Shown: positions 42,555 to 49,194 of the stretch, piece after piece
Layout of the letters: each line of letters starts with the position of its first letter
How positions within the stretch are numbered: position 1 is the stretch's first letter
Assembly (NCBI GenBank): GCA_020723805.1
Contig: DYID01000001.1
Coordinates: 62,001 to 126,000, forward strand
Reading direction: 5' to 3'
From: Anaerolinea sp.
GTDB taxonomy: Bacteria > Chloroflexota > Anaerolineae > Anaerolineales > Villigracilaceae
DNA length: 64,000 nt
The notes under the pieces: model-generated
The model's input: only the letters and a program-made list of their open reading frames with translations
The model's database searches: none
Told to the model about the DNA's origin: nothing
Made by a program: the position numbers and the translations under genes

Positions 42555-43124
42555 ATGAGAGATTTATTTCGCGGAGAATTGGTCCGCCTGACGGCTGAAG
42601 ACCCGGAGACGCGCGCAAAAATCGAAGTCCACTGGCAGCGAGACTCGGAGTATCGCCGGTTCCTGGATACCGAGCCGGCGATGGTCGTATCCGAAAAGTG
42701 GCTGAAGGACTGGTTCGAAAAACGGAACGAGGAAGGATACGGTCCCAACCGTTACGTGTTTTCCATCCGCACGCTGGCGGAGGAAAGATTGATTGGTTTC
42801 TTTAGCCTGTGGGTGGACCTGGTTCACAGCGAAGCCTGGGTGGGCATCGGCATTGGCGAGCGCGCGTTTTGGGGCAAGGGCTACGGCACCGATGCGATGC
42901 GGCTGTGCCTGCGATATGCCTTTACCGAGTTGAACGTGCAGCGCGTGTCGCTCGGTTTGATGGACTATAACCCGCGCGCCCTGCGTTCGTATGAGAAGGC
43001 TGGCTTTCGGCTGGAGGGACGCACCCGCGGCGATGTGCAGCGCGCAGGGAAACGCCATGACTCTCTGTGGATGGGCATCCTGCGCGAGGAATGGCTGGCG
43101 ATGCAAAATGGAGAGAAAGTATGA
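42555..43124 (+). CDS. GNAT acetyltransferase 2 (RimJ/RimL-like)
   Basis: The 189-residue protein shows the GNAT core (WVGIGIGERAFWGKGYGTDAMRLCLRYAFTELNVQRV, then NPRALRSYEKAGFRLEGRTRG). It is a close paralogue of the next gene and overlaps its start by four bases (ATGA). AAAGGAG precedes the ATG. The conserved EGR(x)RG...GKRHDSLWMGIL end is typical of RimJ/RimL-like enzymes that acetylate N-terminal amines. The substrate is unknown. Confidence 0.9.
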   Translation: MRDLFRGELVRLTAEDPETRAKIEVHWQRDSEYRRFLDTEPAMVVSEKWLKDWFEKRNEEGYGPNRYVFSIRTLAEERLIGFFSLWVDLVHSEAWVGIGIGERAFWGKGYGTDAMRLCLRYAFTELNVQRVSLGLMDYNPRALRSYEKAGFRLEGRTRGDVQRAGKRHDSLWMGILREEWLAMQNGEKV

Positions 43125-43693
43125 GAGACATTTACAAAGGCGAACTGGTGCGCTTGAGCGCCATGGACGCCGGGGAGGCTGGCAAGGCATTCGCACGCTG
43201 GGGGCGCGACTCCGAGTTTCGGCGGCTGTTGGGCAGTGATGTGGCACAACTCCATTCTGCGAAAGCCGCGCAAACCTGGCTGGAAAAAGAACTGGAGGAA
43301 GCGTCCGTCAACCAGCACTGGTTCAGCATCCGCAAACTGGACGACGACCGTCTGCTCGGCGACATTGACCTGTACGTGTACAACTGGTCTGCCCGCGATG
43401 CCTTCGTGGGACTGGGTATTGGCGAGCGCGAGTTCTGGGGCAAAGGCTACGGCACCGACGTGATGCGCGTCATCCTGCGTTACGCCTTCACCGAAGTCAA
43501 CCTGCACCGCGTCACCCTGACCGTGTTCGAGTACAACCCGCGCGCCATCCGTTCTTATGAAAAGGCGGGCTTCCGCCATGAGGGACGGATGCGCGGAGCA
43601 TTGAACAAGGAAGGCAGGCGCTGGGACATCCTCGTGATGGGCATCCTGCGCGAAGAATGGATGGAACAAAATGACAACAAACCTGCAAACTGA
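43121..43693 (+). CDS. GNAT acetyltransferase 3 (tandem duplicate of 2)
   Basis: The 190 residues match the preceding protein through the core: FVGLGIGEREFWGKGYGTDVMRVILRYAFTEVNLHRV and NPRAIRSYEKAGFRHEGRMRG, so the pair arose by tandem duplication. I chose the ATG overlapping the previous stop, because it restores the family N-terminus MRDIYKGELVRLSAMD, matching MRDLFRGELVRLTAED of its twin. Its own stop overlaps the next gene by 23 bases. Confidence 0.9.
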   Translation: MRDIYKGELVRLSAMDAGEAGKAFARWGRDSEFRRLLGSDVAQLHSAKAAQTWLEKELEEASVNQHWFSIRKLDDDRLLGDIDLYVYNWSARDAFVGLGIGEREFWGKGYGTDVMRVILRYAFTEVNLHRVTLTVFEYNPRAIRSYEKAGFRHEGRMRGALNKEGRRWDILVMGILREEWMEQNDNKPAN

Positions 43694-44663
43694 AAAAACG
43701 CTTCTTGACTCAACCCTGCGCCTGCGTGCTGCCCAATGGGCAGACGTGGACGCTGTGGCAAAACTCATCCTCGAAGTCTGCACCCACGACGGCGACCCGA
43801 CCGTGGCGGTCACGCCGCAGGAACTGGAGCGCGGCTGGAAGACCCCCGGCTTTATCCTCGAAACGGACGCGTTCGTCGTCGAAACATCCGATGGGCGCAT
43901 CGTGGGCTACGAGGAATTCGAAAATGTTCACGGGCATGCCTTCCTGCGCGGCGACGGCTACGTCCACCCCGAGTTTCTCGGTCGCGGCATTGGCACGGCT
44001 CTCCTGCGCGCCCTCGAAGCGCGCGCCCGCGAGGAAATGAAACTCGCCGACCCCGACCTGCGCGTGTTCATCCGCAACGGCATGGCAGCGGGCGACAAAA
44101 TCGGCTGTGAACTGCACGCAAACGAAGGCTACAAACCCATCCGTTACTCGTGGCGGATGGAAATCAGGCTCGATGAGGCGCCGCATGCGCCAAAGTTCCC
44201 GCCAGGGGTTGAACTGCGTCCGTTCGAGATGGAGCAGGACCGGGCGGTGTATGAAGCGCACGAAGAGGCGTTCAGCGACCATTGGGGTCATGTCCCTCAT
44301 CCCTACGAGGAGTGGCTGCATCGTTTCGAAGACCGCGATCCTTCGCTCTGGTTTATCGCCTGGGATGGCAGACAAATTGCCGGGTATGCCCTCTGCCGCT
44401 TCCGCATGGGAATTGGCTGGGTCGGCTCGCTGGGCGTCCGCCGTCCCTGGCGCAAACGCGGATTGGGCGAGGCACTCCTTCTTCACGCATTCGGCGAATT
44501 TTACCGGCGCGGGATGAAGGTCATCGGTCTGGGCGTGGATGCGGCGAATCCCACCGGCGCGACGCGCCTATACCAAAAGGCTGGCATGAAAGTCGCCGCC
44601 GAATATGTCATTTATGAAAAGGAACTCCGACCCGGCCGGGAAATCAGTGTACAATCGCTTTAA
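43671..44663 (+). CDS. Two-domain GNAT acetyltransferase 4
   Basis: The 330-residue protein has two GNAT domains, as in mycothiol-synthase-like enzymes. The first has the acetyl-CoA motif VHPEFLGRGIGTALLRALE (about residues 95-115). The second has VGSLGVRRPWRKRGLGEALLLHAF (about 245-268), with GATRLYQKAGM near the end. Only one domain is usually active in such fusions. It overlaps gene 3 by 23 bases, so all four genes look like one transcript. The acceptor is unknown; a mycothiol role is not supported by other genes here. Confidence 0.85.
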   Translation: MTTNLQTEKTLLDSTLRLRAAQWADVDAVAKLILEVCTHDGDPTVAVTPQELERGWKTPGFILETDAFVVETSDGRIVGYEEFENVHGHAFLRGDGYVHPEFLGRGIGTALLRALEARAREEMKLADPDLRVFIRNGMAAGDKIGCELHANEGYKPIRYSWRMEIRLDEAPHAPKFPPGVELRPFEMEQDRAVYEAHEEAFSDHWGHVPHPYEEWLHRFEDRDPSLWFIAWDGRQIAGYALCRFRMGIGWVGSLGVRRPWRKRGLGEALLLHAFGEFYRRGMKVIGLGVDAANPTGATRLYQKAGMKVAAEYVIYEKELRPGREISVQSL

Positions 44664-44675
44664 CGAATAAATCGT

Positions 44676-44726
44676 CCCCAAGGCTTATCCTGAAGCGAAG
44701 CCAAAGGATCGCAATAGCCTTCGGGG
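44676..44726. repeat. Imperfect hairpin repeat after the GNAT cluster
   Basis: CCCCAAGGCT pairs with AGCCTTCGGGG, and inner ATCCT with AGGAT. It contains the word CCTGAAGCGAAGCC, related to the CCCTGAGCAAAGTCGAAGGG element found in glyQS. It may end the GNAT transcript. Confidence 0.6.
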
Positions 44727-44749
44727 CGGTCAACAACAAGGAGACCTCT

Positions 44750-45250
44750 ATGAACCTGCGTTGTTCCTACTGTCAGACCCCCTTCACCTTAGGGCGCATC
44801 GAAAAACTCAACGCCCTGCAGGAAATATATGCGAAGAATCTGAACCATTATGACGCGCATTGTCCGCGCTGCCGGCGCGCCACGCCGGTCCCGCGCCAAA
44901 AACTGGAAATGACCATGCCCAACTGGCGCGAAGCGCTTCAGGAACTGGAAAAGGAAATGGCGGCGCACCCTCAACCGGCAGCGCCTCTTCCCAAGCCGGA
45001 GCCTGCTCCTGTTCCCCCGGCTGAGTCCAAGCCTGAGCATCGCAAGCGGGCTGGCAAACCCGCTCCGCCGCCTCCCGTCAGCGAGAAGCCTGCCAAAGAA
45101 AAGCCTGCCAGGAAGAAAGCGGCGGCAGAAAAACCGGCGGAAGAGAAACCCGCCAAAGAGAAACCCGCAAAGAAGAAACCGGCAGCCGAAAAGCCCGCTG
45201 CTGAAAAGCCCGCCAAACAACCGAAAGCGACCGCCAAGAAAAGCAAATGA
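44750..45250 (+). CDS. Zinc-ribbon protein with histone H1-like basic tail
   Basis: Residues 1-60 hold two CxxC pairs (CSYCQTPF and CPRCRRAT), a likely zinc ribbon. From about residue 75 the protein is Pro/Ala/Lys-rich with repeated EKPAKEKPAKKK units, like histone H1 or bacterial Hc1-type tails. It may bind nucleic acid through the tail. A similar tail ends the nucleotidyltransferase encoded at 30936-31838. AAGGAG precedes the ATG. Its stop overlaps the HAD gene start by four bases. Confidence 0.7.
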   Translation: MNLRCSYCQTPFTLGRIEKLNALQEIYAKNLNHYDAHCPRCRRATPVPRQKLEMTMPNWREALQELEKEMAAHPQPAAPLPKPEPAPVPPAESKPEHRKRAGKPAPPPPVSEKPAKEKPARKKAAAEKPAEEKPAKEKPAKKKPAAEKPAAEKPAKQPKATAKKSK

Positions 45251-45852
45251 CCATCAAAGCCGTATTCTTCGATCTGGGCGGAGTCATCCTCCGCACGGAA
45301 TTTCAAGCGCCGCGTCAGCATCTCGCCGAGCGCCTCGGCATGGACTATGACGACATCGAAAAAATCGTCTTTGGCGGAGGCGCGAACGGTTCCGCCGCCC
45401 GCGCCTCGCTCGGCGAAATCACGGAGGAGGAACACTGGCGCAACGTGATGAAAACCCTCAAACTGCCGGTCAGCGACTACGAACGCATCCGCGACGAGTT
45501 CTTTGCCGGCGATGTGCTTGACCACAGCCTTCTGAACTTTCTGCGCTCCATCAAGCCGAAGGTCAAGACGGGGCTCATCAGCAACGCCTGGAGCGGACTG
45601 CGCGCCTTCATCGTGCGCGAAAAGTTCGACGACGCATTCCATCACATGGTCATCTCGGCGGAGGTGAAGGCGGCAAAGCCCGACCCGAAGATCTATCAGA
45701 TTGCGCTGGAGCAGGCTCAGGTTCGGGCAAGCGAGGCGGTCTTTGTGGACGATTTCATCGAAAATGTCGAGGCGTGTCGAAAACTGGGCATGAAAGGCAT
45801 CCATTTCAAGGATGCGGCGTCTGCCATTGAACAGGTGAAGGCGTTGCTGTAA
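45247..45852 (+). CDS. HAD-superfamily hydrolase
   Basis: The 201-residue protein has HAD motif I FFDLGGVI, motif II TGLISNAW, motif III Lys in AAKPDPKIYQIAL and motif IV VFVDDFIENVEAC. A small helical cap lies between I and II. The second Asp of motif I (DxD) is Gly, as in many HAD members with epoxide-hydrolase-N-like or dehalogenase-like sequence, so phosphatase activity is uncertain. It is translationally coupled to the zinc-ribbon protein. A terminator follows 10 bases after the stop. Confidence 0.88.
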   Translation: MTIKAVFFDLGGVILRTEFQAPRQHLAERLGMDYDDIEKIVFGGGANGSAARASLGEITEEEHWRNVMKTLKLPVSDYERIRDEFFAGDVLDHSLLNFLRSIKPKVKTGLISNAWSGLRAFIVREKFDDAFHHMVISAEVKAAKPDPKIYQIALEQAQVRASEAVFVDDFIENVEACRKLGMKGIHFKDAASAIEQVKALL

Positions 45853-45862
45853 TTCGAACCGC

Positions 45863-45904
45863 AGACTTCGGATGTCTTTCAGGCTTCCGAAGTCTTTGCT
45901 TTTA
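45863..45904 (+). terminator. Rho-independent terminator after the HAD gene
   Basis: AGACTTCGGA pairs with TCCGAAGTCT over a 13-nt loop and is followed by TTGCTTTT. Confidence 0.8.
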
Positions 45905-45905
45905 A

Positions 45906-46053
45906 CTCACCTTACGCAGTTTTCTCGTAGCGCGACACATTGTCCCCGCAAGGGGGTTCATGTCGCCTGAAAACACGAGATACCCTTCGGCGGGGTTTCG
46001 ACAGGCTCAACCTGCCTGCTCAGGGCAAGAATCTCGCACTACCGCGTAAGGTA
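45906..46053. repeat. Cloverleaf-type dispersed repeat, copy D, with two insertions
   Basis: The outer arms (CTCACCTTACGC and GCGTAAGGT) and the CCTGAAAACACGAGAT core are intact. The first hairpin loop is expanded by ACATTGTCCCCGCAAGGGGG, and the second is split by about 48 bases containing CCCTTCGGCGGGG and TTTCGACAGGCTCAACC. The second insert is itself a dispersed repeat type. Confidence 0.82.
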
Positions 46054-46683
46054 ACCTTTTAATTCCTCTTCCAAATCCCTGCGCGCGCGGATCGAGATGG
46101 GGGCGTCGAGATGCCGCCGCAGAAACTCCTCGCTTTTGTCCTTCAGGTAATGCCCGCGATACATCTCCAAAATGGAAATTGTTTTCCCCGTGTATTTTTC
46201 AACCGTGATGGCATCGCCTGCTTTGATGACGCCTTCTCTGATGACGCGGACGTATAAGCCGGGTCGCTCCGCCGCGCGGAACTTTTTGACCCATTGCGGG
46301 TCGCCCATGCGCGTGGCGAACGTCCCGCAGGGGATACGCGGCGCAGTGACCTGCAGAATCACCTCACCGATGTGCAGAGTATCGCCGACGTTGAACGCCG
46401 TGCTTTCGAGTCCGCTGATGGTCAGGTTCTCGCCGAATGTGCCGGGCGCGAGTCGTTGCCCGAGTTCCTGCTCCCACCAGGCGTAGTCCGCGCCGCCGTA
46501 GAGGTAGAGCGCCTGGTCGGGTCCGCCGTGATTCTTCGTGTCGCAAACAGCGTCGCCTGCAATGCCGAGAGATGTAATCTCGACGGCACCCTCCACCGGC
46601 ATTTTGTAGATGCCCGTCGTCTCGACGTAATCTTTCCGTTGCTGCTGGCGTTCCTTGCCGATGTTGATGCTGAGAAGTTTCAT
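46039..46683 (-). CDS. MOSC-domain protein
   Basis: The 214-residue protein has MOSC features: LGIAGDAVCDTKNHGGPDQALYLYG, LAPGTFGENLTISGL and the conserved Cys in APRIPCGTFATRMG. MOSC domains bind molybdenum-cofactor sulfur or act in YiiM-like detoxification. The length and pattern resemble YiiM, whose family reduces N-hydroxylated compounds. The last residues (YLTR and stop) are encoded by the outer arm of the cloverleaf repeat, so the native C-terminus may have been altered. Confidence 0.9.
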   Translation of the reverse strand: MKLLSINIGKERQQQRKDYVETTGIYKMPVEGAVEITSLGIAGDAVCDTKNHGGPDQALYLYGGADYAWWEQELGQRLAPGTFGENLTISGLESTAFNVGDTLHIGEVILQVTAPRIPCGTFATRMGDPQWVKKFRAAERPGLYVRVIREGVIKAGDAITVEKYTGKTISILEMYRGHYLKDKSEEFLRRHLDAPISIRARRDLEEELKGYLTR

Positions 46684-46760
46684 TGGGGTTCACCTGTAAT
46701 CGAGTTTTGCATGTATTCAATTGTAACAAAGTCAAAGCCCTTGGGAAATGACGATGACGG

Positions 46761-46766
46761 TATAAT
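46761..46766 (+). promoter_or_regulatory. -10 box of the toxin-antitoxin operon
   Basis: GGTATAAT lies 27 bases before the antitoxin ATG, in the divergent space between the MOSC gene and the toxin-antitoxin pair. Confidence 0.5.
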
Positions 46767-46793
46767 TTGCTCGTAAAAGAAAGCAGGCAACTT

Positions 46794-46991
46794 ATGACCA
46801 CCTTTACCATTACCATCCCCGATGAGCGAGCGAAAGAACTCAAGCAAATTGCCGAGCGTTTCCGCATCGCGCCCGAAGAATTGGTGCGCGCGAGTCTCGA
46901 AGAATTGTTGACTCGTCCATTGGATGAATTCCAAAAAATACTGGAACGCGTCCTCACCAAAAATGCAGACCTCTACAAACGGCTGGCATAA
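46794..46991 (+). CDS. RHH-type antitoxin of a Doc toxin
   Basis: The 65-residue protein starts MTTFTITIPDERAKELKQIAERFRI, a ribbon-helix-helix pattern with a beta strand followed by two helices. The C-terminal part (LDEFQKILERVLTKNADLYKRLA) would wrap the toxin. Its stop lies three bases before the toxin start. It probably represses its own promoter and neutralises Doc. It is not of the classical Phd type. Confidence 0.75.
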   Translation: MTTFTITIPDERAKELKQIAERFRIAPEELVRASLEELLTRPLDEFQKILERVLTKNADLYKRLA

Positions 46992-46994
46992 TTC

Positions 46995-47381
46995 ATGCGT
47001 TATTTGACGGTGGGTGAAGTTCTTGAAATTTACAGCCGCGTGGTGAAGCAATCGGGTGGCTCGGTGGGAATTCTCGATCTGGGCGCGTTGGCATCGGCAG
47101 TTGCCCAACCGCGTGCGACATTTAACGGTGAAGAACTGTATCCAACCATCGTAGAAAAAGCGTCGGCGCTTGGATTTTCGTTGATTCAAAATCATCCCTT
47201 CATTGACGGAAACAAACGCGCAGGGCACGCCGCGTTGGAAACGTTTCTCATGCTCAACGGCTACGAGATTTCCGCCAGCGTGGACGAGCAAGTGGAAATC
47301 GTTCTTGGCGTTGCTTCCGGGAAAATAGACCGTGAGGCGTTCACAGCTTGGCTGAGAAATCACATTGTCGAGTTGTCGTAA
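46995..47381 (+). CDS. doc: Death-on-curing (Doc) family toxin
   Basis: The 128-residue Fic-fold protein has the Doc signature [12 protein letters not shown] (residues 67-78). Doc toxins phosphorylate elongation factor Tu using ATP and so stop translation. The motif is intact, so the toxin should be active. It is the second gene of a two-gene operon with a RHH antitoxin. A TIR-domain gene starts 11 bases after its stop. Confidence 0.92.
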   Translation: MRYLTVGEVLEIYSRVVKQSGGSVGILDLGALASAVAQPRATFNGEELYPTIVEKASALGFSLIQNHPFIDGNKRAGHAALETFLMLNGYEISASVDEQVEIVLGVASGKIDREAFTAWLRNHIVELS

Positions 47382-47392
47382 CAGGGAAGAAA

Positions 47393-48976
47393 ATGGGTGA
47401 AACGAAGCAGCCTTTGAAAGTATTTTTATGTCACGCCCACGCGGACCGTGACGCCGTGAAGGCTCTTTACACCCGCCTGACCAATGAAGGCGTGGATGCA
47501 TGGCTGGACAAGGAAAAACTCCTGCCCGGCGCGGATTGGGAGTATGAAATCCGCAAAGCGGTGCGCGAAGCGGACGTGGTGGTGGTTTGCCTTTCCAAGC
47601 AGTTCAATCAGGCAGGATTCCGCCAAAAGGAAGTGCGCCTTGCCCTCGATACCGCCATGGAAAAACCCGAAGGCGAGATTTTCATCATCCCTGCGCGGCT
47701 GGAAGAATGTGACAATCTCGAAAGCCTGCAAAGATGGCATTGGGTGGACTTGTTTGAGGAGGATGGCTTCCAAAGGCTGATGCTTGCCTTGCGCCTTCGT
47801 GCCGAGAAAATCGGCGCGGCGCTGCGCCAGCGCGGTCACACCGTATCCCGCCCGAAAATCACCCCGGAACAGGAAGCCGCTCGTGAAAAGACGGAGAAAG
47901 AGGCGGCTGAAAAAGCCGCGCGCGAAAAAGAGTTGAGCGAGAAAGCGCGCCTGCAAGCCGCAGAACGGGAAAAGCAGAGAATTGCAAAGGAACGGGCAAA
48001 CCGCGAAGCGGCGGAAAGAAAACGCCAGCAAGCTACTGCGTCGAAGGTCATGCTCCCGCGCCGAAAGGTCAGAATCCCGCCAGCATTGCTCCTTGCCGTG
48101 GCTGGCGTGGTCATTCTCACATTGTGCGGGCTTTGGAGTGTCCCGCGTTTGGTGGATCTCGGCCTCCAGGGCTTTGGCCCCTTCAAAGGCCTGGCTACGC
48201 CCACGAATACCCCGACCCGAACCCCTACTCCTACTCCTACTCCTACTCCGCTTCCCACGCCGATTTCTCTCGCCGACCCGGCCGGCAATCCAATCTCCAT
48301 GCGCCTCGTGCCGGCGGGCGAGTTCCCCATGGGCAGCGAAAAAGGCGCCAGCGACGAGCGCCCGGTGCACACTGTCTACCTGGACGCATTCTATATGGAT
48401 ACCTACGAGGTCACCAACGCCCTCTACCGCGCCTGCGTGCAGGCCGGCGCCTGCACCCCGCCGCACCAGACCACTTCCTACACCCCTTCCAGTTATTACG
48501 GCAACCCCGACTTCGACGATTACCCCGTCATCTACGTGGATTGGAACATGGCCAAAACCTACTGCGAATGGCGCGGGGCGCGCCTGCCCACCGAAGCCGA
48601 ATGGGAAAAAGCCGCGCGCGGGACGGACGGCCGCACCTACCCTTGGGGCGAAGGGATTGACTGCGATAAAGCCAATTACTACGGTTGTGTTGGTGACACA
48701 ACCAAAGTCGGCAGTTATGAAAACGGCAAAAGCCCTTACGGGCCATATGATATGGCAGGAAACGTCTGGGAATGGGTGGCGGATTGGTACGACGAAAACT
48801 ACTACGACCGATCGCCTTCCCGCAACCCGCAGGGTCCCTCCAGCGGCAGTTCTCGCGTTCTGCGGGGCGGCTCGTGGAACTACAACGATGACAACGTCCG
48901 CGCTTCCTTCCGTCACTGGCTCGTACCCGATCTCTGGAGCAACTACATCGGCTTCCGCTGCTCCCGCTCACCCTAG
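47393..48976 (+). CDS. TIR domain, coiled-coil, transmembrane, SUMF1/FGE-like fusion protein
   Basis: Residues 8-140 form a TIR_2-type domain ([21 protein letters not shown], with the candidate NADase Glu80 in [10 protein letters not shown]). A charged coiled coil (about 158-217), one membrane helix (about 230-249) and a Thr-Pro stalk (269-290) follow. A C-type-lectin/SUMF1-like domain ends the protein (about 300-527: [62 protein letters not shown]). The TIR part would be inside the cell and the SUMF1 part outside. The close Doc module suggests a conflict or signalling role. I chose the ATG giving the shortest TIR N-terminus. Confidence 0.88.
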   Translation: MGETKQPLKVFLCHAHADRDAVKALYTRLTNEGVDAWLDKEKLLPGADWEYEIRKAVREADVVVVCLSKQFNQAGFRQKEVRLALDTAMEKPEGEIFIIPARLEECDNLESLQRWHWVDLFEEDGFQRLMLALRLRAEKIGAALRQRGHTVSRPKITPEQEAAREKTEKEAAEKAAREKELSEKARLQAAEREKQRIAKERANREAAERKRQQATASKVMLPRRKVRIPPALLLAVAGVVILTLCGLWSVPRLVDLGLQGFGPFKGLATPTNTPTRTPTPTPTPTPLPTPISLADPAGNPISMRLVPAGEFPMGSEKGASDERPVHTVYLDAFYMDTYEVTNALYRACVQAGACTPPHQTTSYTPSSYYGNPDFDDYPVIYVDWNMAKTYCEWRGARLPTEAEWEKAARGTDGRTYPWGEGIDCDKANYYGCVGDTTKVGSYENGKSPYGPYDMAGNVWEWVADWYDENYYDRSPSRNPQGPSSGSSRVLRGGSWNYNDDNVRASFRHWLVPDLWSNYIGFRCSRSP

Positions 48977-49150
48977 TCCTGCAATTCTGAATGCTGGCGT
49001 TCTGAAAAACTGAAGCGGGGTGCCGTCCACGAATTCTCCACGAATGCACGAATGAAGTGGCGTAACTGTGAGCAGTTGGTACATCCCTGCTCCCTTCGCC
49101 TCTCCGATTGGAGCGAGGCGCTTTCTTTCATCTTTCCTCTTTTCATCAGT

Positions 49151-49156
49151 TATAAT
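49151..49156 (+). promoter_or_regulatory. -10 box upstream of glyQS
   Basis: TATAAT lies 38 bases before the ATG. The leader is a repeat of the type ATCGGAAATCGCAA. No T-box elements are seen. Confidence 0.45.
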
Positions 49157-49194
49157 CCCCTCGCCAATCGGAAATCGCAAATCGGAAATCGTAA

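Noticed and set aside
49060..49194. T-box leader before glyQS
   Set aside because: There is no T-box sequence, specifier stem or terminator. The leader is short and made of repeat words.
48840..49194. A complete diversity-generating retroelement around the TIR-SUMF1 gene
   Set aside because: Neither a reverse transcriptase nor a second copy (template repeat) of the 3' end is present in the window. Only the target-like fold is seen.
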